A stretch of 64,000 bases of DNA from NCBI RefSeq assembly GCF_002240355.1, contig NZ_CP016353.1, forward strand, positions 5,185,001 through 5,249,000. The letters are read 5' to 3'. Both the position numbers and the translations under genes were made by a program. Source of the stretch: Prauserella marina. GTDB taxonomy: Bacteria > Actinomycetota > Actinomycetes > Mycobacteriales > Pseudonocardiaceae. The number at the start of each line of letters is the position of its first letter. The stretch's first letter is position 1. Positions 35,326-43,684 of this stretch are shown here, piece after piece. Below the pieces are notes generated by a model. That model was not told the DNA's origin. It was given only the letters and a program-made list of their open reading frames with translations, and did no database searches.

Positions 35326-36420
35326 TCACAAGGTCATGCGCAGCAGGCCGTTCGCGTCGACCGCGCGAGCGGGGCTCAGTCCGGCACGCAGCGCGGCCCG
35401 CCGGATGCCCTCGCTTCCCGGCAGGCACGTGGCGACGAGTTCGCCACACCCACTCGCCGAGGCGAGAACGGCGAGCCGCCGGAGCAGTCCCGAACCGAGA
35501 CCGTTGCGCTGCCAGGAATCTTCGACGAGCAGGGCAATCTCCGCGCTGTCCGAACCGGGTTCGAAGATCACTTGGCCCAGCCCGACGATCTGCCTGCCGC
35601 CCGCGGCGACCACGCTGATTCCGCGCGGTGGCACGAGAAGGCGACGCAGTTCGTGACGAGGCATCATCCTCGGCCCCGAGTGGTAGCGCTGGAACAACGT
35701 GGCCGCTGAACACCGGTGATGCAGGGCGATGGCGGCGTCCGCATCCGCGGGTGTGCCGGCCCTGAGCACGACGGCGGCCCCGTCCTCGCAGGTGAGAACA
35801 ACCGAACCGGCGACGTTTCGCTCGGCCGAACGAAGCAGGCCGAGCAGCGCCTCCGCACGCGCGAGTTCCTGTCGCACGAACGGAGCCCACAACCTGCGGG
35901 CCACGAGAGAGCCGGTGTCGCCGAAGCCGAAGACCGCGCGGTGCCCGCTCTCGGTCCGCCCCGGGTTGGCCTCGTCGGCCGGTACGACCGTGACGATGTC
36001 AGCCGCCAGAATCTCCTTGAGCGCATCGGCGGACGCCGCCGGATTCGTGATGGCCTGGTTCGCCGACGACAGCGCCGCGGCCGATGTGTCGACAAGTTCC
36101 CTCACGTCGGCGCCGGTGATGCCGACGCACTCACAGTCCTGCCGCTGGACCGCGGCCATCACCTGAGAGCGGGTGCACTCTCCCGCCGACCTGACGACGA
36201 TCTCGTCGAGAACACCGCCCCGCACGGGCAGTACGGAAAGGCTCAGGATGTTGCATCCCAGGTCGGCGAGACGGATCGCGAGCATGGCGAGTGTCCCCGG
36301 CCGGTCGGCCATCCTGACGCGAAGCCGCCAGGTGTTGGACGTGCGGCCTCCGCCCAACACATCCGGGCTGCCGTCGGGCAGGACGGAGTAGCCGGTGGAT
36401 CGGGCTGCGCGCGGGTCCAT
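35326..36420 (-). CDS. ACT domain-GNAT fusion, probable amino-acid-regulated protein lysine acetyltransferase
   Basis: 364 residues from ATG 36420. An N-terminal ACT domain (about 30-100: RLRVRMADRPGTLAMLAIRL) is followed by a linker and a C-terminal GNAT domain (about 215-364) with acetyl-CoA loop WQRNGLGSGLLRRL. This architecture is known from actinomycetes (Micromonospora and Amycolatopsis): ACT-GNAT enzymes acetylate acetyl-CoA synthetase and similar proteins and are switched by amino acids such as Cys, Arg or Asn. The ligand here cannot be read from sequence. It converges with the exported protein, nine bases apart. Confidence 0.85.
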   Translation of the reverse strand: MDPRAARSTGYSVLPDGSPDVLGGGRTSNTWRLRVRMADRPGTLAMLAIRLADLGCNILSLSVLPVRGGVLDEIVVRSAGECTRSQVMAAVQRQDCECVGITGADVRELVDTSAAALSSANQAITNPAASADALKEILAADIVTVVPADEANPGRTESGHRAVFGFGDTGSLVARRLWAPFVRQELARAEALLGLLRSAERNVAGSVVLTCEDGAAVVLRAGTPADADAAIALHHRCSAATLFQRYHSGPRMMPRHELRRLLVPPRGISVVAAGGRQIVGLGQVIFEPGSDSAEIALLVEDSWQRNGLGSGLLRRLAVLASASGCGELVATCLPGSEGIRRAALRAGLSPARAVDANGLLRMTL

Positions 36421-36551
36421 GACCTCACGCTCCCTCGGTCTTGTTGCCGGTCGGCGGCACCGGTGTTTCGCCCTGGTCAAGCGATCGCCATGGTAGGCAA
36501 CAACGTCGAAACATCCGCCGTGCGCGGCGGCGGACGCGGGAGACCGGTCCG

Positions 36552-37070
36552 CTACCGCACGGACACGTCGGCGGGCGACCGGAAGCCGAGCAGTTCTCTC
36601 GCGTCGGCGAGATCGGCCGCGGTACAACCGGGGAAATGATCGTCGATGCGCTGTTGCCGGTAGGGGGTGTGTTTCGACCCGAGCAACCAGGACGTGCAGT
36701 CGGCCACGATCTCAAGCCGGTCGCCGTACTTTCTCCACGCGGCGTCGAGCCCTCCGGCCAGGCGGCCCTGCTGCACGTGTGCCCACTCGTGGCGGATCAC
36801 GCTCGACACCATGTCGCACGGGGTCGTCGGATTGATCCCGATCATGTGCGCGTCGAGGTACGCCTGCCCTTTCCGGGCGATCCCGGCGACGCGGACGACG
36901 TCGCGGGGATCCTCGCCGAGTTCCTTGATGGTGCGTTCGTACTCGGTGTTCCAGTCACACTGCCGTGGAGGTGCGGCGGCGGCGAGTTCGGCGGGGGCGT
37001 TGGGGATCCGCAGCACCAGCGCGCCAGCAAGGATGTTCGCGATGATGACCGCGCCAAGAAGCCGTCGCAC
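36552..37070 (-). CDS. Secreted protein with HEWAH zinc-site motif
   Basis: 172 residues from GTG 37070. It has a signal peptide MRRLLGAVIIANILAGALVL, then a domain with Cys residues and VIRHEWAHVQQGRLAGGLDA. HEWAH fits HExxH, so a zinc-dependent hydrolase fold is plausible. Downstream DRLEIVADCTSWLLGS could supply the third ligand (Glu in EIVAD). The length is short for a peptidase. I do not recognise a named family; similar small secreted proteins occur in actinobacteria. Confidence 0.65.
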   Translation of the reverse strand: MRRLLGAVIIANILAGALVLRIPNAPAELAAAAPPRQCDWNTEYERTIKELGEDPRDVVRVAGIARKGQAYLDAHMIGINPTTPCDMVSSVIRHEWAHVQQGRLAGGLDAAWRKYGDRLEIVADCTSWLLGSKHTPYRQQRIDDHFPGCTAADLADARELLGFRSPADVSVR

Positions 37071-37781
37071 CCTCTGTCCTCACCCCGTGGTCGGCGCGCT
37101 CGACGGCGGTGAGCGATCGAGCGAATGCCCAGTGTCACAGATCGTAAGCTATGCGTAATCACCCCAACACGGGGAGGGAGCATTGGCGGCCTCCGTGGGC
37201 AATTCGGACAGTGCTACCGGGCGGGACTGTCGAATAACGGTTGCCAGAGCAGGACCGGTGAGGCAGGGCTCTGCCGGGACAAGGCCCTGGCTGGGAGGCG
37301 GGGCCCCTCCTGCCGGTCGGCGATTCCAGTCAGCGGCGCTTCCGATCGCGCTTCTTGTCAGCGGCGCTTCCGATCGCGCTTCTTGTCAGCGGCGCTTCTG
37401 GTCAGGCGGGCTTCGTGTCAGGCAACGCTTCTGATCACAACGGTTCGGGCCGGGGCAGCGGTTTCGGTCCGGCGGCACTTCCGGCCGGGCAACGCCTTGT
37501 GCCGACGACGGTTCCGGCCGTCGCTTCCGGCCGAGCAGCGGTTTCGGTCCGTCAACGACGTTGGTCGGCAACGCTCCAGTCGGCTACCGCTTCCGCCGGG
37601 CGGCGGTTCCACCATCGTTGGGTGCCGTCTCGTCGGCACCGGTCCGGCGAACGTCGATCCACTGTGGACAAGGTTCCCAGGGACCCGCCGCGCTTCACCG
37701 AGCCGCGCGGCAGGTCTCGGCCCGCGACCCGAGCGCGCAACGCGGTTGCGTCTCCCCCGCCCTGCTTGATGGACTACGGGG
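37071..37781. other. 711-base region without a gene
   Basis: Open frames here give Arg-rich, unprotein-like translations and have no ribosome sites. The left part should contain the promoter for the secreted protein at 36552-37070. The middle is a degenerate tandem-repeat tract (separate entry, 37329-37620). Confidence 0.5.
37329..37620. repeat. Degenerate ~30-bp tandem repeat tract with two perfect 28-bp units
   Basis: A 28-base unit beginning GTCAGCGGCGCTTCCGATCG is repeated perfectly at 37329-37356 and 37357-37384. A third partial copy follows at 37385. Beyond it, six or so diverged units of about 30 bases share the cores GCAACGCTTC, GCAGCGGTTTCGGTCCG and CGGTTCCGG to about 37620. There is no conserved dyad repeat or regular spacer, so it is not a CRISPR array. 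Confidence 0.75.
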
Positions 37782-38780
37782 GTGTTCGAGATCCGCTGGG
37801 AGCGGCAGTTGCACCAAGCTGGTACCGACACCGGTATCGCGGTCACCACCGGCGGATACGTGGTGCTCCACGAGCGGCGTACCAGGCTGGTGTGTCTTGA
37901 TTCCGCTACCGGCTCGCATCGCTGGGACGTGCCCGTCGGCACCTGGCCAAGGGCACTCGCCGTCGCCGGCGAGCACTGCTACGCGCTTCCTCAGAACACC
38001 AGCCGGTTGCTGTGCTTCGACCTGGAAACCGGACACCGCGTGTGGAGTACGGAACTCGATTCGACCACCGGGCATCTCGTGGTGTCCGGCGACGCCGTCC
38101 TCGTGGGCGGCTGGCGTGGCTACACGTCCCCGCGCGTGGTGGACCGCGCGACGGGAGAGCTTCGGTGGCAGACGAACGACCGGCAGCCCACCGTGCGACC
38201 GATCGCCACGGACGGCGGTTTCCTCTTCGGCGAACCCGGCGGTTCGGCGGTGAGGTTGCTCGACCGGCGGGACGGCACGGAACTGGTGGCGTGGTCATTG
38301 CCGCACCCGCTCATCGACACCGACAACAAGGCGACGTTCACCAGCGCCGGAAGCGACCGGTTCTTGACGCGATGCGGTTCTCGTACGGTGGCAGACATCC
38401 GGCCCTCGCGAGGTACGGTGCGAGAATTCCTTGTCACCGACCATGATCTCGCTGTATCGGCACCGGTTCACGTCGGCGGCCTGCTTTGGCTGCGCGAACG
38501 CCGGGCGGGCTTCACGGTCGCCCGCCTCACCGGCGATTGCCTGCCGTACCGAGTCGATGTCGGGCAACCCCTTCTCGATCAGGTCGTCGCCGTCGAGACC
38601 GGGTTTGTCGTCGCCTCCATGACGGGAATCCTGTTTCACCTCGATTTCGACGGCCGGGTCACCGAACGTGTCACGGTGTCGCGCAGGATCACGGCGCTGC
38701 GCGCTCTTTCCTCCGCCCATGTGCTGGTGGCGACGAAGGGAACCTTGCTGGCTGTCGGGGTCGGACCGAACCACGGATAG
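37782..38780 (+). CDS. PQQ-like beta-propeller repeat protein
   Basis: 332 residues from GTG 37782. Repeating blades are seen as LVCLDSATGSHRWDVPVG, LLCFDLETGHRVWSTEL and VVDRATGELRWQTND, the tryptophan-docking pattern of PQQ/WD-like propellers. There is no signal peptide or lipobox, so it is probably cytoplasmic, unlike BamB. No catalytic PQQ ligands can be assigned. It follows the repeat tract and stands alone. Function is unknown; binding scaffold is the cautious guess. Confidence 0.7.
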   Translation: MFEIRWERQLHQAGTDTGIAVTTGGYVVLHERRTRLVCLDSATGSHRWDVPVGTWPRALAVAGEHCYALPQNTSRLLCFDLETGHRVWSTELDSTTGHLVVSGDAVLVGGWRGYTSPRVVDRATGELRWQTNDRQPTVRPIATDGGFLFGEPGGSAVRLLDRRDGTELVAWSLPHPLIDTDNKATFTSAGSDRFLTRCGSRTVADIRPSRGTVREFLVTDHDLAVSAPVHVGGLLWLRERRAGFTVARLTGDCLPYRVDVGQPLLDQVVAVETGFVVASMTGILFHLDFDGRVTERVTVSRRITALRALSSAHVLVATKGTLLAVGVGPNHG

Positions 38781-38993
38781 TGCCTGCCCCGGAGTCCACA
38801 TTGGTTCGTCACCGTCTGATGTGGCCAGCCGGCCGGTCGGCTCCGGCAGCACGCCCCGACGACGGCGACCCGGGTGGTGGCCGGATCATTCCGTTCCGGC
38901 CACCACGGTCACCACGGTCACCATGGGCACGAGCAGCACGACCGAGGTGCGAATCCGATCGACGGGACGTTGCTTCCCCACAAGCCCCGGTGA

Positions 38994-39758
38994 TCATTTT
39001 GTCGCCAACCTCAGCAACGCCCACAACTGTCCCACCGCGTCGGCGTCGCCGTCAGAGTGGATTTCGGTGAGCCATCTCCTGCCCCACAACCACAAATAAA
39101 CGATGACCGGGCTCCCCGACACCACCGCGTCGGCGTGCTCGACCTCTCGGTCCGAACAATGCCACGCGACGGTCTCTTCCGGCCCCGCCCTCGCTATCCA
39201 GGTGTGCCCTCCGGACCGCACCGCGACCGAACTTCCGCGGGTACCGCTCAATCCGAGCATCGGGAGCCGGTGGCTGAACCACAAAGCCAGCGCCTCGTCG
39301 ATGCCGTCGATGGCGAAGTCGTCGGCGATCTCGGCGTGTGGCATCCGCGCGGCGTCCTCGACGTCGTACCGGTGGATGGTGGTCTCGTGTGCCATGCGCC
39401 GAGCCCAGAAACCATAGGTGGGATCGGCAGGCCACCAGGTGGCCGCCCGCTCGCCAGGATCGTGCCAGGCAAGCACCTCTTGCAGATCGACGAAACCCTC
39501 GCGCACATAGCTCTCGACGGTCTGTCCCGGCGCCGGATCGCGTTGCCACTCCCGCGGCAGGGCACCGTCGACCAACCAGCCCAGCGTCTGCCGGTACATG
39601 CTGCCGACATGCCGGAGTACCTCGCCGACCGTCCACCCCGGACTCAGTGGAACGGGTAGATCCGGTGGTGTCGCGTGAGAACTCTCGATAAGCAGTTCAC
39701 ATTCGTAGCCGAGCGCCTCAAGGAACCTCCCGTGGTCGATCAGCGCCTGCCCCGCCAT
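38994..39758 (-). CDS. Maleylpyruvate isomerase-family (DinB-like, mycothiol-dependent type) protein
   Basis: 254 residues. Start chosen at ATG 39758 with GGAGG five bases before; ATG 39761 directly abuts the site. The N-terminal helical-bundle pattern PGWTVGEVLRHVGSMYRQTL has the family His, and WARRMAHETTIHRYDVEDA supplies the later metal-binding His residues. A C-terminal beta domain (about 195-254) follows as in the TIGR03083 actinobacterial group. These enzymes often use mycothiol or a metal. Substrate unknown. The start overlaps the stop of the HEPN gene upstream (ATGATG with an internal TGA), so the two are coupled and both could be SOS-controlled. Confidence 0.8.
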   Translation of the reverse strand: MAGQALIDHGRFLEALGYECELLIESSHATPPDLPVPLSPGWTVGEVLRHVGSMYRQTLGWLVDGALPREWQRDPAPGQTVESYVREGFVDLQEVLAWHDPGERAATWWPADPTYGFWARRMAHETTIHRYDVEDAARMPHAEIADDFAIDGIDEALALWFSHRLPMLGLSGTRGSSVAVRSGGHTWIARAGPEETVAWHCSDREVEHADAVVSGSPVIVYLWLWGRRWLTEIHSDGDADAVGQLWALLRLATK

Positions 39759-40393
39759 CATCTCCTCCGTTGCCGGGGCATCCGTGGCGGATTGACGCAC
39801 TGATTGCCTGCCCCTGCCGGTCGTGGGTGGACGGCACGCTGTGCCAGCGCGACGAACTCACGCGCGTTGCGCAACAACTCGTCGGCCGAATCAGCGGTGA
39901 TGTGCCGGGAGTTACCCGCCTGCGCCGCTGCCCTCCTTGCCGAATTCGCGGCGAAGAACGCGGCCCACTGCGCCAGCTCCGGTGCCGCCGAAGCGAGCAG
40001 CGTCCATACGCTCTCCGGCCTTGCCCTTCCCCGGTGCGGCCTGCCCCTCGCGGCGAGGATGGCGGCGGCGGCACGCAACGCCGAAAGGTAGGCGGAGATG
40101 AACCGGTGGGCGGCATCGGATTCCCTGCCCGCCTCGGCAACACCGTGCCTGGCCTGGTTCAGCAACGACACCGCCGCGGGCGGAGCCGGTGGCCTCACCT
40201 CGATCGGCAACGCGGACTGACCGGCCGGAGCGGCATGGCTCGCCGGGTTTCTCACCTCACCCGCCCTGCCAGGGGCCACCCTTCCGGCTGCCTGCCCTTG
40301 TCCCGGCCTCGCGACCGGATCGCCGTGATCTCCGGCCCCTCCGAAACCGCGCGGTGCCGTCGGACCGTTGCGCGCCGCGAACACGAGCGACAT
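39758..40393 (-). CDS. SAV_6107-type HEPN domain protein under an SOS box
   Basis: 211 residues from ATG 40393 with GGGAGG seven bases upstream. The N-terminal 70 residues are Pro/Gly/Ala-rich and probably disordered. A helical HEPN domain follows (about 75-190): LLNQARHGVAEAGRESDAAH, FISAYLSALRAAAAILAARG, then LAQWAAFFAANSARRAAAQA. No clear catalytic Rx4-6H ribonuclease motif can be fixed, so it may bind nucleic acid or a partner rather than cut RNA. The gene order with the following mycothiol-type gene is tight. A perfect LexA box lies about 113 bases upstream, suggesting DNA-damage induction. Confidence 0.7.
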   Translation of the reverse strand: MSLVFAARNGPTAPRGFGGAGDHGDPVARPGQGQAAGRVAPGRAGEVRNPASHAAPAGQSALPIEVRPPAPPAAVSLLNQARHGVAEAGRESDAAHRFISAYLSALRAAAAILAARGRPHRGRARPESVWTLLASAAPELAQWAAFFAANSARRAAAQAGNSRHITADSADELLRNAREFVALAQRAVHPRPAGAGNQCVNPPRMPRQRRR

Positions 40394-40505
40394 GGCCCAC
40401 CTCCCTCTTCGAGCCGATCCGGAGCACTTCCGGCGGCCCCGGCGCGCAGATGCTTCCCCCATCCACACGCCGGGAACCCCGGACCGGAGAACACTCCACC
40501 GGTTG

Positions 40506-40521
40506 TCGAACGTATGTTCGA
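40506..40521. promoter_or_regulatory. Perfect LexA (SOS) box before the HEPN gene
   Basis: TCGAACGTATGTTCGA is an exact match to TCGAAC-N4-GTTCGA, a better match than the recA box in this window. It lies 113 bases upstream of the HEPN gene (minus strand) and 107 bases upstream of ybaK (plus strand). The HEPN side is the more likely target, but the sequence alone cannot exclude the other. Confidence 0.75.
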
Positions 40522-40617
40522 ACATCTCCAGAGTAGCTTGCGACCGCGACGGGCTCAAGCCTGGGTGCTGGGGCTATTGGAGCGATCTGCGTCGCATCGG
40601 CAGGCCATACCGTGATC

Positions 40618-40631
40618 TCATACCGGTATGA
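40618..40631 (+). promoter_or_regulatory. Palindrome covering the ybaK start codon
   Basis: TCATACCGGTATGA is a perfect 14-base palindrome whose right arm contains the ATG at 40628. TACCGT (40609-40614) upstream could serve as a -10 hexamer, giving a leader of only a few bases. It may be an operator or a translation-masking hairpin; the case is weak. Confidence 0.3.
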
Positions 40632-41173
40632 ACACCCTCGATCACCCCGCCGTCGCCAAGGTCTCCGCCGCGCTCGTCGAGGCAGGCCATGTCGCGGCGG
40701 CCGAAGGCATCCGCATCCTGCCTTCGGAAGTACGTACAGCCGTTCAGGCCGCGGAAGCCCTCGGTATCGAGGTCGGCGCCATCGCCAACAGCCTCATCTT
40801 CCGCGCCTCCTTCCCGCGCACCGACGGCACCCACGGCACAGAGGACGCGCCCGTGCTCGCGCTGACCTCGGGGGCGCACCGGGCCGACACGGACACGCTC
40901 GCCGCGCTGCTCGGCGCCACCTCCGTCGGCAAGGCGGACCCCGATTTCGTCAAGCGGCACACCGGCCAGGTGATCGGCGGCGTCGCCCCGGTGGGTCATC
41001 TCGGCCCGATCAGAACTCTCGTCGACACCGCGCTTCGCGACTACGACGTGGTCTGGGCCGCCGCGGGGCACGCGAAATCGGTCTTTCCCACCACTTTCGA
41101 GGATCTGGTCACCCTCACCGGCGGGCTCGCGGCGGACGTCGCGTCACCGGCAGGACAGGACGTGCCACGATGA
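40628..41173 (+). CDS. YbaK/EbsC-family aminoacyl-tRNA deacylase
   Basis: 181 residues. The ProX/YbaK editing fold is clear: LPSEVRTAVQAAEALGIEVG, then IANSLIFRA with the conserved Lys/Ser-Leu-Ile-Phe position, LTSGAHRADTDTLAALLG, and VIGGVAPVGH, the family Gly-rich loop. These proteins hydrolyse mischarged aminoacyl-tRNA such as Cys-tRNAPro. The typical catalytic Lys in the third block appears shifted (NSLIF instead of KSLIF), so activity is not certain. It is translationally coupled to the GNAT gene (ATGA). Confidence 0.85.
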   Translation: MNTLDHPAVAKVSAALVEAGHVAAAEGIRILPSEVRTAVQAAEALGIEVGAIANSLIFRASFPRTDGTHGTEDAPVLALTSGAHRADTDTLAALLGATSVGKADPDFVKRHTGQVIGGVAPVGHLGPIRTLVDTALRDYDVVWAAAGHAKSVFPTTFEDLVTLTGGLAADVASPAGQDVPR

Positions 41174-41745
41174 CCGCGATGTCCTCCGGATACCAGCGAC
41201 TCGTCGAGCTCTCCCGCGACGAATTCCGCGCCAGGCTGCGCGAAGCGCTCAACCTGTACGTGGCCGCCATGAACTACCCGCCGGAAACAGCGGACCAGCG
41301 CATGCCGATGTGGCTCACCCACGCGCTGCGCGAGGGCTGGCGCTGTGTCGGCGCGCTGGACGCCGACGGCGCGCTCGTCGGCCTCGCCTACGGCTACCGG
41401 GGAAGCCAGGGACAGTGGTGGCACGAGCAGGTGCGCCGCGGCCTGACCGGCGAGGACGGCGAGCAGGCCGCGCAACGCTGGCTGAGCGACTACTTCGAGC
41501 TGACCGAGATCCACGTCCGGCCCGACCGGCAGGGCAAAGGCACTGGAGAAGATCTGCTGCGCGGGCTGGTCGAGGACGTGTCGCAGGAAAACGTGCTGCT
41601 GTCGACTCCGGAAGGCACCAGCAGGGCCTGGAAGCTGTACCGGCGACTGGGTTTCGTCGACGTACTGCGGGACTACTGCTTCGCGGGCGACCCGCGTCCG
41701 TTCGCCATTCTCGGCCGCTCGCTCCCGCTCGACCAACGGGACTAA
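41170..41745 (+). CDS. GNAT-family N-acetyltransferase (Rv2170-like position)
   Basis: 191 residues from ATG 41170, overlapping the previous stop. GNAT fold with ELTEIHVRPDRQGKGTGEDL, the acetyl-CoA pyrophosphate loop (RQGKGTG), and a C-terminal WKLYRRLGFVDVLRDYCFAG block. In Mycobacterium, Rv2170 is a GNAT reported to acetylate isocitrate lyase and lies just before the Rv2172c-Rv2178c block that this window also follows, so orthology is likely but inferred. Substrate not proven here. Confidence 0.8.
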   Translation: MTAMSSGYQRLVELSRDEFRARLREALNLYVAAMNYPPETADQRMPMWLTHALREGWRCVGALDADGALVGLAYGYRGSQGQWWHEQVRRGLTGEDGEQAAQRWLSDYFELTEIHVRPDRQGKGTGEDLLRGLVEDVSQENVLLSTPEGTSRAWKLYRRLGFVDVLRDYCFAGDPRPFAILGRSLPLDQRD

Positions 41746-41950
41746 CAGGACTAACGCGACCAACGAGACCAGCCCGGCAACGAGCCACTAGGTCCTATCC
41801 GCCTTCTCTCGTGGGATGACGACATCATCTGGGATCGAGATCTCAATTCGCGGTCCTCGCCAACCTGCGGCTTCGACCGGAACGCTGTGAAATCCCTGTT
41901 CTCACCCGAATCCCCGGAACGCGCCGTGGCACCGGCACGTTGGCGCTTGC

Positions 41951-42571
41951 GTGAACTGCCCCATCTCGGATCAACTCTGCCTTCGACTCGACCGGCGAGC
42001 GCTCGTCGTAGTCGCCGGATTACCCGGCGCAGGCAAGAGCACACTGCTGCGCGGCCTCGACGCGCCCCCTACCGTGGTCGTACTCGACACCGACCAGCTC
42101 AGAACGAGACTCAGGGCATTCTTCGGACCCGGCATCGCCTACGGCTGGTACCGGCCGCTCGTGCATCTGTTGCAGATACTCCGGCTGCTGTTCCACGCGA
42201 TCCGCGCGAAGGGACCCGTCGTGGCGCACGATCCGGCGACCGGGGCCGTGGCACGGTGCGCTTTCGTCCTGCTCGGCGCGCTGTCCCTTCGCGAGCGGCA
42301 CCTGCTGTGGATCGACTGCTCGGTCACCGAAGCTCTCGCGGGGCAACACAAACGCGGAAGAGTCCTGTTGAGCTGGTCGTTCAGAAGGCACGCCCGCAAC
42401 GCGACGGGTACCCGCGACCGCATCGACGCCGGTCGTCTCCCGTTCGGCTGGCACACCGCGACGCTCACCGACAGGGCGAAGGCGAGCAAGGGGCTCCGGC
42501 TGGAGATCGACGAACCCGCCGGCGCCGGAATCCGGCGCCGGCAGGCGGATCACCGCCGGGGCCGCCGGTAA
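41951..42571 (+). CDS. P-loop kinase/NTPase (AAA_33-like)
   Basis: 206 residues from GTG 41951. The N-terminus RRALVVVAGLPGAGKSTLLRG contains Walker A GLPGAGKST (about residues 23-31). VVVLDTDQLRTRLRAFFG follows, as in small-molecule kinases of the zeta-toxin/gluconate-kinase type. A basic mid-region (LLSWSFRRHARNATGTRD) could be the lid. Substrate unknown. Its 3' end overlaps the converging EamA gene by 22 bases. The 205 bases before it contain no gene. Confidence 0.65.
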   Translation: MNCPISDQLCLRLDRRALVVVAGLPGAGKSTLLRGLDAPPTVVVLDTDQLRTRLRAFFGPGIAYGWYRPLVHLLQILRLLFHAIRAKGPVVAHDPATGAVARCAFVLLGALSLRERHLLWIDCSVTEALAGQHKRGRVLLSWSFRRHARNATGTRDRIDAGRLPFGWHTATLTDRAKASKGLRLEIDEPAGAGIRRRQADHRRGRR

Positions 42572-43461
42572 CCGGCCGCGATGGACGCCGCGAGCAACGC
42601 GGCTCCGCACCAACCGAGAACACCGAGCCGGTCACCCAGCACAACGGCGGCGAGCAGAGCCGCCGTCAACGGTTCGAGCAGTGCCGACAGCGCAGCGAGC
42701 ACCGCGGGCGAATCGCGAAGACCGCGGAAGTAGGCGGCATACGCCAGCGCTGTCGGCACCACCGCGAGGTAGGCGGCCACCGCGACGACCTCCACCCGCA
42801 ACGGCAGTGCCATGCCGAACCAGGCGGCGGCGGGAAGCAGCAGGATCCCGCCGACGACACACCCGAAAGCCGTGGTGCGCAAGGGATCGAGGCCGGCGAC
42901 CTCCTTGCGGGTGACCAGGGTCAGCGTGGCGAACCCGCAACCGGAGACAAGCGCGGCCAGCACACCGGCGAGCAGGGTCCAGCTTTCTCCCGTCTCCTGC
43001 GGCGACCAGGTGAGCAGCACGAGCCCCGCGATGGCACCAGCGATGGCGAGCAGGGTCGCGGGGTTCGGCCACCTGCGGTCGACGAGCGCCCCGCCGATGG
43101 CCACGAAGACCGGCGCGCTGCCGATCGTGGTCATGGTCGCGATGCTCACCGAGGTCAAGGTGACCGAGGCGAAATAGAACGCCTGGAACACGGCGAGCAG
43201 CACTCCGGCGGCGAGCACCCTGCGCACCACGGGCTTTGTCGGCGCTGCCACGCCGATCCCGCCGAGCCGCCCCGTGAGACCGAGGAACAGCACGGCGACC
43301 GCGCCCCCGAGCAGCAGCCGGTAGGCTGCGACCGCGAGCGAATGGAGCCCGGCCTCCGAGGCAAGTATGGAACCGGCGAGCCCGCCGGTTCCCCACAGCA
43401 CCCCCGCGACGACGAGGCTGATCGAACCCGCGCGAACCCGCGCGGAGGAAAGTACGGACAT
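42550..43461 (-). CDS. EamA/DMT-family permease
   Basis: 303 residues from ATG 43461. Ten TM helices in two EamA repeats: SLVVAGVLWGTGGLAGS opens the first with the family Trp-Gly, and LLAGVLAALVSGCGFATLTL opens the second. DMT permeases export amino acids, metabolites or drugs. No substrate can be given. The longer frame to 43542 has no ribosome site. Probably monocistronic. Confidence 0.82.
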   Translation of the reverse strand: MSVLSSARVRAGSISLVVAGVLWGTGGLAGSILASEAGLHSLAVAAYRLLLGGAVAVLFLGLTGRLGGIGVAAPTKPVVRRVLAAGVLLAVFQAFYFASVTLTSVSIATMTTIGSAPVFVAIGGALVDRRWPNPATLLAIAGAIAGLVLLTWSPQETGESWTLLAGVLAALVSGCGFATLTLVTRKEVAGLDPLRTTAFGCVVGGILLLPAAAWFGMALPLRVEVVAVAAYLAVVPTALAYAAYFRGLRDSPAVLAALSALLEPLTAALLAAVVLGDRLGVLGWCGAALLAASIAAGYRRPRR

Positions 43462-43641
43462 GCGAGAAGCACGCTCCAACGTCGAAGTGGAAAGGACGAC
43501 GACGGCGCGGGGCGCGACGGTAAAACGGAAGAAAGACAGCACCGTACGGCCGATGCCGCACAGTGGTCAGTCGTTCACACCCCGCTCAGCGGCGGGGCGG
43601 CGGGGTGACGAAAAGAACTCGCTTCACGACGGCGAGCATAA

Positions 43642-43673
43642 CCGGCCGCGCGGGAACATCGACGCGCGGCCGG
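43642..43673 (-). terminator. Terminator hairpin after the DUF885 gene
   Basis: CCGGCCGCGCG (43642-43652) pairs with CGCGCGGCCGG (43663-43673), eleven perfect pairs with a 10-base loop, immediately after the DUF885 stop on the minus strand and before the EamA gene. No T-run is present. Confidence 0.65.
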
Positions 43674-43684
43674 CCCCGCGAGGC

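Noticed and set aside
37329-37620. CRISPR-like array
   Set aside because: Units are directly adjacent or diverged, with no constant repeat plus unique spacer pattern and no cas genes nearby.
37125-37769. Open frame through the repeat tract (214 codons) as a repeat protein
   Set aside because: Translation is Arg/Ser-rich without repeating protein units, the repeat period is not a multiple of three throughout, and no ribosome site is present.
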